This document shows positions 40,548-48,597 of a stretch of 64,000 nucleotides of DNA, one piece after another; position 1 is the first letter of the stretch; the number at the start of each line of letters is the position of its first letter. This DNA comes from an uncultured Poribacteria bacterium (GTDB lineage Bacteria > Poribacteria > WGA-4E > WGA-3G). Where the stretch lies: positions 4,340,001-4,404,000 of the forward strand of contig CATQHZ010000001.1 of the NCBI GenBank assembly GCA_958296135.1, read 5' to 3'. Below the pieces are notes generated by a model. That model saw only the letters and a list, made by a program, of their open reading frames with translations, was not told where the DNA came from and did not search any database. The translations under genes and the position numbers were made by a program.

Positions 40548-41396
40548 TTAAACGGCCGTGCCCATGATAATCTTCGTGACTCCTTCGTTAAGACTACCCG
40601 AACGGTAACCCTGCAAATCCAGCGTGACGTGCGCGTATCCCAACACCTTGAAATGTTCGCTGATTTGTTGACGCGCCCCCGCATGGAGGAATCGCGACAT
40701 CTCCGCCGGTTCCAACTCAATCCGGGCAAGCTCTCCATGGTGCCGCACTCGGAACTGACGAATGCCTAAATCGTAAAGGAATTGCTCGGCTGCATCGACT
40801 TGCCGCAGCAATTCGCGCGTAATCCGCATACCATACGGAAAACGGGAGGACAAACACGCGAACGCGGGCTTATCCCACGTCGGAAGCTCCCACGCCTTTG
40901 AAATCTCGCGTATCTCCGCCTTCGTCAGGTTGACATCGATGAGCGGTGCCTGGATACCCATCCGCTTCGCCGCGTCCATCCCCGGCCGATGATCGCCCAC
41001 ATCGTCCGGAATCGCGCCGTAGACAATAGTGCCGACATCGTAGCTCTCGGCGATAGGACGGAGTTTGTCAAACAACTCTGTCTTGCAGAAATAACAGCGA
41101 TTTGTCGGATTGCTGGCGTAGCCTTCCAACGCCAATTCCTCGGTATGCACCGTTTCAAAGCGGATGCCGAGCTGCTTAGCGATATCCTGTGCCGCCCGCA
41201 TCTCGCGGATGGGATAAGAATCGGATATCGCAGTGACAGCAAGCGCATTGTCACCGAGCGCGTGCTGCGCCGCCTCCGCGAGGAAAGTGCTATCCACTCC
41301 TCCCGAAAAGGCAACGATAACCTTTTGATACTCGCGCAAGCAGGAGTAGAGCGCGTCTACCTTCGCTTGCAGGATGGACGATTCCAATGTTTTCAT
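40548..41396 (-). CDS. larE: LarE-type sulfur transferase
   Basis: 282 residues. The PP-loop SGGVDST (31-37) binds ATP. NRCYFCK (Cys101, Cys104) and CLSSRFPYG (Cys181) provide three cysteines; LarE proteins of this kind bind a [4Fe-4S] cluster, unlike the single-cysteine sacrificial enzyme of Lactobacillus plantarum. LarE adds sulfur to the nickel-pincer cofactor of lactate racemase. No larA, larB or larC is in the window. GGAGGAGAG precedes the start, and it sits 24 bases after def. Confidence 0.88.
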   Translation of the reverse strand: MKTLESSILQAKVDALYSCLREYQKVIVAFSGGVDSTFLAEAAQHALGDNALAVTAISDSYPIREMRAAQDIAKQLGIRFETVHTEELALEGYASNPTNRCYFCKTELFDKLRPIAESYDVGTIVYGAIPDDVGDHRPGMDAAKRMGIQAPLIDVNLTKAEIREISKAWELPTWDKPAFACLSSRFPYGMRITRELLRQVDAAEQFLYDLGIRQFRVRHHGELARIELEPAEMSRFLHAGARQQISEHFKVLGYAHVTLDLQGYRSGSLNEGVTKIIMGTAV

Positions 41397-41420
41397 TGAC
41401 TCTCTCCTCCCGAGTCTCTC

Positions 41421-42023
41421 TTAACGCGGACGTTCCGCTAACTGAATCTGCCGCAACTGCGAACTGAGCAACTGCCGTTTCAAACCGCTGAGCCTGTCAA
41501 TAAACAAAACTCCGTTGAGATGATCGATCTCGTGTTGCAGCGCACGCGCCAACAAGCCATCTGCCTCAATCCGAACCCGTTCACGCGCAACGTTAATCCC
41601 TTCGACGACAACTTTCTCCGGACGCTTCACATCGGCGGTGACATCCGGAATACTCAGGCACCCTTCCTCCGCGACAGCTTCCCCCTCCGCACTCAGGATT
41701 TCGGGGTTAAACAACATCACCGGCTCGTATGCCTCGTCGTCATCCTCACCTACGTCAACGATAAGGAAGCGTTTCAAAACGCCCACCTGCGTTGCAGCAA
41801 GCCCAATACCGTTGCCGGTGGCATACATCGTTATCAGCATTTCCTCCGCGAGTTGGAGCTCCGCGGCGGTAATTTCCTCAACCGGTTCAGCCTTCTTGCG
41901 GAGAACCGGGTCACCGTAGTAGCGGAGTTGCAGGGGGGCCGTTTGGCGCAAACACGGTTCTTCTTCAACCACCGCATCGGCAGCTGGCTGCGGATCTTTA
42001 GGTTTTCTTTTTCGTCTTGGCAT
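41421..42023 (-). CDS. def: Peptide deformylase
   Basis: 200 residues. Motif 1 GIGLAATQVG, motif 2 EEGCLSIPD (metal Cys) and motif 3 QHEIDHLNGVLFIDRL (two metal His and catalytic Glu) are intact. It removes the formyl group from new proteins. An N-terminal extension of about 30 charged residues (RRKRKPKDPQPAADAVVEEE) is extra. It heads a minus-strand gene string def-larE-nuclease-like-two membrane proteins-glcF. Confidence 0.93.
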   Translation of the reverse strand: MPRRKRKPKDPQPAADAVVEEEPCLRQTAPLQLRYYGDPVLRKKAEPVEEITAAELQLAEEMLITMYATGNGIGLAATQVGVLKRFLIVDVGEDDDEAYEPVMLFNPEILSAEGEAVAEEGCLSIPDVTADVKRPEKVVVEGINVARERVRIEADGLLARALQHEIDHLNGVLFIDRLSGLKRQLLSSQLRQIQLAERPR

Positions 42024-42058
42024 TCTGTTAGACCTGGGTTCTTTTAAGATATTTTAAT

Positions 42059-42087
42059 ATTTTAACGTTTTTGTCACATTTTGTCAA
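42059..42087 (-). promoter_or_regulatory. Promoter of def
   Basis: -35 TTGACA (42082-42087), 17 bases, -10 TAAAAT (42059-42064). Confidence 0.75.
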
Positions 42088-42318
42088 GAAAAATCTCGAA
42101 AAATCGAAATACAGATTGCATGTCACCCAGGACATTTGCGTTTTCAAACTCCGGTCGTGGATATGAGAACTGAATTGCTCTGGCACGCCACCAGAACTTT
42201 GTAATTCTGAGAACTTACCTGCTAATCCTCTCACCGGTCATCTCTGCAGACAACGCAGCGGATATGTCTTTCTTGTAGACGTAACCCTGCAAGTTCGCGA
42301 TTCAGACAAAAATATTCT

Positions 42319-42421
42319 TGACAATTTTTTTTGAAAAATTGTATCATAATTTGCAAGTGCCAATTAGCAATTCCTTTTTTGAATTTTTTCGCTTGACAAT
42401 TTTTTGAAAATTTGCCATAAT
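42319..42421 (+). promoter_or_regulatory. Duplicated promoter region of an exported-protein gene
   Basis: The proximal promoter has TTGACA (42393-42398), 17 bases, CATAAT (42416-42421). A related block TTGACAATTTTTTTTGAAAA then ATTGTATCATAAT (42319-42351) lies 74 bases upstream and looks like a diverged duplicate with a longer spacer. Confidence 0.65.
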
Positions 42422-42473
42422 GAGGCAAAAGTTGAAGAAAAATTGTCTTACCAACTCAGGAGGCAAGTTCAGA

Positions 42474-43307
42474 ATGAAAAAGTTTTATTTGTTTACCCTC
42501 GCAACGATGCTGATTTTTGCCCTAATCGGGGGGGGGCAAATCGACTCTGCGTTCGCGCAGAAAGTCAACATCATAGGCGGCCCGATAAAAGAGGCCGATT
42601 GGATGAAGAACCCCGGAAAAGCCGCGCTCAACGAAAACCATGCCGCGGAGAAGACGTGGATTACCAAGTGGTACGGCCCCGAAGGCAACTACGAAAACAA
42701 CGGGTCCTTCCAAGCCTCCGCGCCGAAGGACCTCATTGACGAAGGCACCAATGGCAAACTGACGCAGATTTCCCTCTCCACCGTCGCCGGGCTGCAAAAA
42801 ACCAAAACCATCAAAATGGCGTGGGATAAAGAGCACGGGGGCACACGAGAGTGGACCGTCTTTGAAATCGAACCGGCGAACGGTGACAATATGAACCGCG
42901 ACGGCCCTGTGGATAATATTGATACCTACGGTATCGTCGTGATTGCCGCACCCGAGGATATGAAAGCCGTCATGTCACCCGCGCACGATGACCACGCGCA
43001 AATCTGGATTAACGGCGAAAAGTGGTACAACAACTCCGAATGGACAGGTGCCGCGCAGGAAGTTGATTTCAACATCGAAGTCCAATTGCAAAAAGGCGCG
43101 AATGTCTTGCTTTACCGCGTCGGCGAAAGCGGCGGATCCGCTTACCTCAATCTGCACTTTGACGACAACACCCACAGAGTCGCCAAAATCTATCCTGACA
43201 AATCCGATGACCAGGACAGCTTCTTCAAGGAAGTTGCAGGTGTCCTAGCGGTGGACCCTGTCGGAAAGGCGACAACGACGTGGGCTGACATCAAGCGCAA
43301 TCGTTAA
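42474..43307 (+). CDS. Exported jelly-roll-like protein, tandem copy 1
   Basis: 277 residues. MKKFYLFTLATMLIFALIGG starts a signal peptide ending near SAFAQ. The mature part has WITKWYGPEGNYENNGSFQA and, in the C-terminal half, AQIWINGEKWYNNSEWTGAA then VQLQKGANVLLYRVGESGGS and AYLNLHFDD. This last pattern is like galactose-binding/carbohydrate-binding beta sandwiches. It ends VDPVGKATTTWADIKRNR, the shared tail. It is strongly similar to the next gene over its full length. GGAGG precedes the start at 42474. The ligand is unknown. Confidence 0.7.
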   Translation: MKKFYLFTLATMLIFALIGGGQIDSAFAQKVNIIGGPIKEADWMKNPGKAALNENHAAEKTWITKWYGPEGNYENNGSFQASAPKDLIDEGTNGKLTQISLSTVAGLQKTKTIKMAWDKEHGGTREWTVFEIEPANGDNMNRDGPVDNIDTYGIVVIAAPEDMKAVMSPAHDDHAQIWINGEKWYNNSEWTGAAQEVDFNIEVQLQKGANVLLYRVGESGGSAYLNLHFDDNTHRVAKIYPDKSDDQDSFFKEVAGVLAVDPVGKATTTWADIKRNR

Positions 43308-43444
43308 GCGCGAGCCCATTTCGGCGGAAGCATCCGCTCCCGCCACTTATCCCACTGAACTGTAGGGCAAGCTCGCCCGAGCTCGCCGCTTCGGGAGTGG
43401 ACGAAGAGGGACAAACCCCTCAGCAGCATTCTTGTTATTTTTTC

Positions 43445-43473
43445 TTGACAAATTTGCGTTGAAAGACTATAAT
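43445..43473 (+). promoter_or_regulatory. Consensus promoter of tandem copy 2
   Basis: TTGACA (43445-43450), 17 bases, TATAAT (43468-43473): a perfect consensus pair. Confidence 0.85.
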
Positions 43474-43552
43474 TTTGTCATGAATACTATGAGACGCGCG
43501 GAAACAACATTGTTTCCGCGCAAAACTTACCGTAAATAATAAAGGAGTTCAA

Positions 43553-44383
43553 ATGAACACATTTTCTCGTTTGACGCTCGCGATGGCGATGCTTTTCGCC
43601 CTCGCTGTCAGTTTCTCGCACTTCGCCACCGCGCAGGGCGTTGTGAACATTTCGGGCGGCCCACTCGCCGAAGACGCGCACCTGGAAGATCCGACAGAGG
43701 CCCCACTGAACGAAGACCACGCCGATGTTGAAACGTGGATTACCAAATGGTATGGACCTGAAGGTAACTACGAAGATAACGGCGGATTCCAAGCCTCGGC
43801 CGCCATTGATATCATGGATGAAGGCACCAGCGGTAAAATCACCGATGCCTCCCTCTCCACACTGGAAGGGCTGCTCCTCACGCAGACTACCGATGTCGTC
43901 TGGGGCGATGACCACGGCGGCACACGCGCCTGGACCGTCTTTGAAATCGACCCGGCCGATGGAGACAATATGAACCGCGGCGGCCCTGTTGATAACATCG
44001 AAACCTACGCCGTCATTGTTATCGATGCACCTAGTGACATGACCTCCGTGATGTCGCCCGCGCACGATGACCACGCGCACATCTGGATTAACGGCGAAAA
44101 ATGGTATAATAATTCCGCATGGACAGGTGCCGCGCAACAAGTCGACTTCAATGTCGAAGTTGAGCTGCAAAAAGGCGCGAACGTGCTGCTCTACCGGTGC
44201 GGTGAAAGCGGTGGCTCCGCCTACTTCAACCTGCACTTTGACGATGCAACGCACGACGCTGTCACCATCTACCCAAAGGACGCAACCGATAAGCAGAGTT
44301 TCTTTGATGAAATCACACCGCTTACCCCGGTTGAACCGAAAGGGAAGTTGACAACGACCTGGGCTGACATCAGACGCAAATAG
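43553..44383 (+). CDS. Exported jelly-roll-like protein, tandem copy 2
   Basis: 276 residues. Signal peptide LTLAMAMLFALAVSFSHFAT then AQG. It follows copy 1 along its length: WITKWYGPEGNYEDNGGFQA, MNRGGPVDNIETYAVIVIDA, AHIWINGEKWYNNSAWTGAA, and QKGANVLLYRCGESGGSAYF. It ends VEPKGKLTTTWADIRRK. AAAGGAG precedes the start. Each copy keeps its own strong promoter, so both are likely expressed. A terminator follows. Confidence 0.7.
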   Translation: MNTFSRLTLAMAMLFALAVSFSHFATAQGVVNISGGPLAEDAHLEDPTEAPLNEDHADVETWITKWYGPEGNYEDNGGFQASAAIDIMDEGTSGKITDASLSTLEGLLLTQTTDVVWGDDHGGTRAWTVFEIDPADGDNMNRGGPVDNIETYAVIVIDAPSDMTSVMSPAHDDHAHIWINGEKWYNNSAWTGAAQQVDFNVEVELQKGANVLLYRCGESGGSAYFNLHFDDATHDAVTIYPKDATDKQSFFDEITPLTPVEPKGKLTTTWADIRRK

Positions 44384-44410
44384 CGCGTTCGTCCAGTACT
44401 CCCTCTTCCA

Positions 44411-44458
44411 AAGGCGGTTTGTAGCACAATCGCATGCGACAAGCCGCCTTCTTTTCTT
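44411..44458 (+). terminator. Intrinsic terminator after the tandem pair
   Basis: AAGGCGGTTTGT and ACAAGCCGCCTT form a stem with a 16-base loop, followed by CTTTTCTT. Confidence 0.8.
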
Positions 44459-44483
44459 CCCGCCTCAAAAACGCTCTGCCTAC

Positions 44484-44645
44484 CGTAGGGCGAGGGCCCG
44501 GCGAGCGCGAATCGCCGAGGGTTCCTCTCGCCACACTACAAACTCACCCAAACTTTTTTCGCCTATTTCAACACCCACTTGGATTATCGCGGTTTCGCTC
44601 CAGCCGTCCAACACGAGGAACAGGCCCTCGCAATACGGACTAAAG
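44484..44645. repeat. REP-C palindromes
   Basis: CGTAGGGCGAGGGCCCGGCG with AGCGCGAATCGCCGAGGG (44484-44522), and a second partial unit ending GGCCCTCGCAATACGGAC (44621-44641). No gene in this gap. Confidence 0.65.
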
Positions 44646-44684
44646 GAGGTTCTTGGGACAATCAAAAGGATTCGTCACAATTCC

Positions 44685-44713
44685 TTGCAAATCGCATCGG
44701 TATCCTGTATAAT
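44685..44713 (+). promoter_or_regulatory. Promoter of the batC-like gene, predicting a leaderless mRNA
   Basis: -35 TTGCAA (44685-44690), 17 bases, -10 TATAAT (44708-44713). Seven bases separate the -10 from the ATG at 44721. Confidence 0.8.
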
Positions 44714-44720
44714 AAATACC

Positions 44721-45323
44721 ATGTGGAAAAGTGCCCTCAAAATCTCATTCATCACAATATTCGCCCTCGCCCTCGGTGGATGGTTCGGAACCTGGTCCCG
44801 CGATATGCAGTCCGGTAACGAGGCCTATCGACGCGGCGACTATGACGCAGCATTGGCTGCCTTTCAGCAGGCAGTGCTCCAAAAGCCCGATAACCCCATC
44901 GCGCACCATAACCTCGGCACCGCGCTCTATCAGCAGGGAAAGTTTAAAGCGGCGGCGGCGGCGTTTCAGGTGTCGCTCCTCACGGGAGAACAGCGCGCTG
45001 AGACTTATTACAATCTAGGAAATGCACAATTCCGAGCCGGGGAACTCGGCAAAGCGATCGAATCTTATCGGCACGCGCTGCGGCTAACGCCGACGGATGC
45101 GGATGCAAAGCACAACCTCCAATTGGCACTCCAACTGATACAGAATCAGCAGAAAATGAGTGGACAGCAAAAGACAGGTAGGAGGGATACCCCGGTCCCG
45201 AAAGTTTCCCAATCCGAGGCGCGCCGATTATTGGAGCAGCTGCGCGAAAAGGAAAACAGCATCCGGCGCAAGTCATTGCAACGGCAATTCAAAAGCGGCT
45301 ATCGCCGGGAGAAGGATTGGTAA
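44721..45323 (+). CDS. TPR protein, BatC-like
   Basis: 200 residues. An N-terminal membrane segment (ALKISFITIFALALGGWFGT) is followed by three TPR units: GNEAYRRGDYDAALAAFQQA, HHNLGTALYQQGKFKAAAAA and YYNLGNAQFRAGELGKAIES. A basic, Gln-rich tail ends it. The pattern and the following BatD-like gene match the Bat (Bacteroides aerotolerance) cluster. BatA, BatB and the MoxR ATPase usually next to them are not in the window. The ATG at 44721 sits right where transcription should begin; a longer frame would start inside the promoter. Confidence 0.75.
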   Translation: MWKSALKISFITIFALALGGWFGTWSRDMQSGNEAYRRGDYDAALAAFQQAVLQKPDNPIAHHNLGTALYQQGKFKAAAAAFQVSLLTGEQRAETYYNLGNAQFRAGELGKAIESYRHALRLTPTDADAKHNLQLALQLIQNQQKMSGQQKTGRRDTPVPKVSQSEARRLLEQLREKENSIRRKSLQRQFKSGYRREKDW

Positions 45324-45331
45324 TCGTTCTG

Positions 45332-45352
45332 TAAGGGCGGCTGTCTCTATCC
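45332..45352. repeat. REP-B palindrome
   Basis: TAAGGGCGGCTGTCTCTATC then CGCCCG, in the 50-base gap between the batC-like and batD-like genes. Confidence 0.7.
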
Positions 45353-45373
45353 GCCCGATACCTGACCAAAAAC

Positions 45374-47026
45374 ATGCAACGTTTCTCAACGCATCATCAA
45401 AAAATCATCTTCATCACTTTCGCGCTCTTCTCCCTCCTTGGCACCGGAAAAGCAGAAATTGATGTCTCCGCCATAGTCCAACCGCGAGACATCCAATTCA
45501 GCGAGAAAGCGACCTTGGAACTCATGATTTCGGGTAATACGCTCATCGAACATATCGATGCGCCGCGGTTCAATTTTCTGCCGGCGTTCCTAGCCGTGCC
45601 GACGCATTCTTCCACCACGCCGCGGCTGGAAGGCGATAAAATCGCTGTCTCCAAGGCCTGGTCCTACGAACTTATCCCACAGCAAGTGGGTGATTTCGCG
45701 CTCTCGGACATCCGCTTCTCTTACCAAGGCACGCCCTATTTTGCGAATCCCGGCTCCATTCGGGTGAGCGGCGAGGACACGTATCGGGATACCTCCACCG
45801 GCGGCATCCATCAAGTTGAGGCGCAGGTAACGCCATCGAACCCATATCTGAATCAGGCGGTGACGTATACGTTCCGGTATCTCTATACCACCGTGCTTCC
45901 CACGCTAGAATCGCCTACCGCCACGCTTCCCGATTTGTCAAACTTTTTAGTGGAAGCACTCCCATCGCCGCTGAACGAAACGAAGCACGTTCGCGGACAA
46001 ACGTTTCAGGTGCAGGCACAGGTGCGGCGGCTCTATCCCCAGAAAACGGGACGCATTGTCATTGAACCCGCGTCACTAATGCTACCGCTCAACAGCGGTC
46101 CAAAAACTTTGAAAACCGCGCCGCTCATTCTAACCGTCCGGCCACTGCCAGAACTCCCGGTAGGAGAGCCTTCCCGGTCTCGAAAATTTTCCGGTGCCAT
46201 CGGCGAATACCAAATCTCCGCACAAATCGACAAAACTCAAGTTAAAGTAGGAAGCGGCCTGACGTTGTCCGTGCGTCTCTCTGGACGCGGCAACATGCAA
46301 ACGGTCACCGCGCCTCAGATTCCAACGATACCGGGTGTCACCGTCACCGGTCCGACTCCTGGGGCAGGTTCTACTCCGGAGAGTTATGTCTACGCCTACG
46401 CGCTTGTGCCATCGCGAGAGGGGCCGCTACGCATCCCGGCGATTGGCTATACCTATTTCGCGCCGGAACTCGGCACCTACCAAACGACGCACACAGCACC
46501 GATCCCGTTCACCGTGCTCCCCAAACCGAGCGCGGTGGTTGATGTTGAACCCGATGGCGTGGCGTGGGGGCAGTGGTTAATCTTGATAGGGGTCCCCATG
46601 CTCGTTATCGGTTTAGCAGCGGGAGGCTACCTGTGGTATCGTCGCGCTGCAGGCGGGCGCGCGGACGCTGAAGAGCGCGACGCGCCTACCCCAGACCGGG
46701 AGGCACTCGCTGCCCTCAGCAAAATCTTAGAGAGTCGTGCAGATAACGCCACGGCGTTCGGGAACGCCATTGCCCAAGCACTCTATCAATATCTCAGTGA
46801 AACCTTAGGCATCTCGCTAGTCGGCGGATCTGCGAGCCCCGACGCAGTGCAAGCAGCTTGCGCGAACGCAGGACTCTCGGATGCCACTATTCAGGAAGTA
46901 GTCAATATCCTGTCGCAGTGCGATTACTATCGTTTTTCCCCTGCGCCGCTTCCCGTGGATGAACGACAAGCGTTAATCTCCCGCGCTGAGAAGGTAATTC
47001 GACAGATAGAAAATTTGAAAAAATAA
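45374..47026 (+). CDS. BatD-like protein
   Basis: 550 residues. A signal peptide (IIFITFALFSLLGTGKAEI) is followed by repeated beta-sandwich domains: VQPRDIQFSEKATLELMISG, IRFSYQGTPYFANPGSIRVS and ISAQIDKTQVKVGSGLTLSV. A membrane helix (WLILIGVPMLVIGLAAGGYL) is near residue 400, and a cytoplasmic helical tail follows. This is the BatD (oxygen tolerance) layout. Just after the helix, GGRADAEERDAPTPDREA is encoded by sequence with a REP-A-like end (GCGCCTACCCC), a weaker case of in-frame repeat. No ribosome site is evident. Confidence 0.8.
   Translation: MQRFSTHHQKIIFITFALFSLLGTGKAEIDVSAIVQPRDIQFSEKATLELMISGNTLIEHIDAPRFNFLPAFLAVPTHSSTTPRLEGDKIAVSKAWSYELIPQQVGDFALSDIRFSYQGTPYFANPGSIRVSGEDTYRDTSTGGIHQVEAQVTPSNPYLNQAVTYTFRYLYTTVLPTLESPTATLPDLSNFLVEALPSPLNETKHVRGQTFQVQAQVRRLYPQKTGRIVIEPASLMLPLNSGPKTLKTAPLILTVRPLPELPVGEPSRSRKFSGAIGEYQISAQIDKTQVKVGSGLTLSVRLSGRGNMQTVTAPQIPTIPGVTVTGPTPGAGSTPESYVYAYALVPSREGPLRIPAIGYTYFAPELGTYQTTHTAPIPFTVLPKPSAVVDVEPDGVAWGQWLILIGVPMLVIGLAAGGYLWYRRAAGGRADAEERDAPTPDREALAALSKILESRADNATAFGNAIAQALYQYLSETLGISLVGGSASPDAVQAACANAGLSDATIQEVVNILSQCDYYRFSPAPLPVDERQALISRAEKVIRQIENLKK
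46655..46693. repeat. Possible degenerate REP-A in the batD-like gene
   Basis: GCGCGCGGACGCTGAAGAGC then GCGACGCGCCTACCCC keeps the loop GAAGA and the CGCGCCTACC end, but one arm is disturbed. Confidence 0.35.
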
Positions 47027-47102
47027 GCATCTACCCTCGCCCTACAGAACTGAGCGAAGGTTGTGGAACTAACAATCAAACATAAGAAAGGAAACAAACA
47101 AA

Positions 47103-47609
47103 ATGGAAATCCTCTCACTCTTCGTCCTATGGTTACACGTCATCGCCGCGGTCGTCTGGATCGGCGGTAACCTCATCATTGCGATGGTAATCGTCCCTTA
47201 TTTTAGGAAGAGCCTTCCGCCTATCCAACGGGTTCAGATTTTGGCAGAGATAGGCAAACGGTTTGAGCCTGTCGTCTGGGGGTGTGTTGGCGTGCTATTC
47301 TTCACCGGTATCTTTAACATCTTTACGGCGGGTATTCTCACTGCGCCGCCGGAACTGATCGGCGCGTTTATGCGCACGCTGTTCATCAAACTGATGCTCT
47401 TCATCGTGCTAATTATCCTCACCGCGCTGCACGGCTTTGTCTTCGGCCCGAAGATGTCTGCCGCGATTGCGGGATTAGACATCAATCTTGAGGAACTTCC
47501 GCCGGAGGTTCAGCGGCTCCGTTCGCAAATGTCGGTAGTGTCCAGTTTGATGGGCGTTGTTTCGCTGCTGATTTTGTTGGCAGCAGTCGCGCTTCGGATG
47601 GGCATCTGA
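47103..47609 (+). CDS. CopD-like four-helix membrane protein
   Basis: 168 residues with four membrane segments: LSLFVLWLHVIAAVVWIGGN, VVWGCVGVLFFTGIFNIFTA, LFIKLMLFIVLIILTALHGF and SLMGVVSLLILLAAVALRMG. The WLHVIAAVVWIGGN start and conserved His residues fit the CopD/DUF2269-like family of small, possibly haem- or copper-linked membrane proteins. AAGGAAA precedes the start. No copC is nearby. Confidence 0.7.
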   Translation: MEILSLFVLWLHVIAAVVWIGGNLIIAMVIVPYFRKSLPPIQRVQILAEIGKRFEPVVWGCVGVLFFTGIFNIFTAGILTAPPELIGAFMRTLFIKLMLFIVLIILTALHGFVFGPKMSAAIAGLDINLEELPPEVQRLRSQMSVVSSLMGVVSLLILLAAVALRMGI

Positions 47610-47629
47610 TTAAGTGTCCACTTAACCCG

Positions 47630-47757
47630 TAGGGCGAGGGCCGTCAAGGTCACGTCTACAGCAAACGTGCGTGTGTCGCCCCGCGAAAGCATGCTACCTT
47701 TAACGCTGTCATCTCTGCCGCCTCGCTGCAGAGATGTCCACTGTCCCTCGCCATGCT
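47630..47757. repeat. REP-C half and inverted CATCTCTGC element
   Basis: CGTAGGGCGAGGGCCGTCAA (47630) and CATCTCTGCCGCCTCGCTGC then AGAGATG (47709-47735), followed by TCCACTGTCCCTCGCC. The second element matches 16741-16788. It lies in front of cas6. Confidence 0.65.
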
Positions 47758-47777
47758 AAATCCTTACAGAGGACCTC

Positions 47778-48533
47778 ATGCGCATCCAAATCCTCGCCGA
47801 TGTAGGCGAAGGACTCACCATCCCGATTAACTACAACCATTGGCTCTCCGCGACTATCTACCACTTCCTCGCGCGCTCCGATGGAGCATACGCCCATTTT
47901 CTCCACAACGACGGCTACATCGTTGAGAAAAAACATTTCAAACTCTTCACCTTCTCGCAGCTTATGGCGCGCCAGCGATGCGTGCAGGGACAAACCATCC
48001 AGTTCCGATCAACTCTCGTCTGGTATGTCTCGTCGCCGATAGAACGGTTCTTAACCCATTTCGCCGACACGCTGCTGACCGAGGGGCGATTATTCGTCGG
48101 CCCGCATCGGCTCCAGATCCAAGATGTGAGAGTCCCGCGCGCACCTCACTTTACGTCGGAGATGCGCTTCCGCTGCCTATCACCGATTGTCATGTCCGCC
48201 TCCCGTAGAAGAGAGGGACAACCCTATTGCCACTACTGCACCCCCGACGATGCCGAGCTCCCCGAACTCATCCGAAAGAACCTCCACCGGAAGCACGAGG
48301 CAATCTACGGAAACCAACCGCCGCACGATGACCGGTTGTCCTTCCATTTCGATGCAGGCTATCTCCATCGGAAGCGCGGGCGCGTCACTCGTTTAGTGGA
48401 CTACAAAGGCATCAAGATCCGTGGGACGCTCTGTCCGTTTCGCGTCATCGGCAGTCCTGCGCTCATCCGCGTCGGTTACGAGTGTGGGTTTGGAGATAAA
48501 AACAGCGCGGGGTTTGGGATGGTGGAGATTTAA
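47778..48533 (+). CDS. cas6: CRISPR RNA endonuclease Cas6
   Basis: 251 residues. The double ferredoxin-like fold is signalled by IPINYNHWLSATIYHFLARS near the N-terminus, where the usual catalytic His lies, and by the C-terminal Gly-rich loop YECGFGDKNSAGFGMVEI. Cas6 cuts pre-crRNA within each repeat and leaves the 8-base handle; here that would be ATTGAAAC. AGAGGACCTC precedes the ATG. It stands before a separate cas8 promoter, 65 bases from the rest. Confidence 0.92.
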   Translation: MRIQILADVGEGLTIPINYNHWLSATIYHFLARSDGAYAHFLHNDGYIVEKKHFKLFTFSQLMARQRCVQGQTIQFRSTLVWYVSSPIERFLTHFADTLLTEGRLFVGPHRLQIQDVRVPRAPHFTSEMRFRCLSPIVMSASRRREGQPYCHYCTPDDAELPELIRKNLHRKHEAIYGNQPPHDDRLSFHFDAGYLHRKRGRVTRLVDYKGIKIRGTLCPFRVIGSPALIRVGYECGFGDKNSAGFGMVEI

Positions 48534-48545
48534 CGACCGGTTTTC

Positions 48546-48574
48546 TTGACATTTGTTAAGAAATCTGGTATTAT
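48546..48574 (+). promoter_or_regulatory. Promoter of the cas8 operon
   Basis: TTGACA (48546-48551), 17 bases, TATTAT (48569-48574), just after cas6. Confidence 0.8.
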
Positions 48575-48597
48575 ATATAGTAAAGGAGGTGATTGAT

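Noticed and set aside
42165-42300. Loose repeats of GAACTGAATTGCT words near def
   Set aside because: Too diverged from similar words at 22885 and 31490 to define an element.
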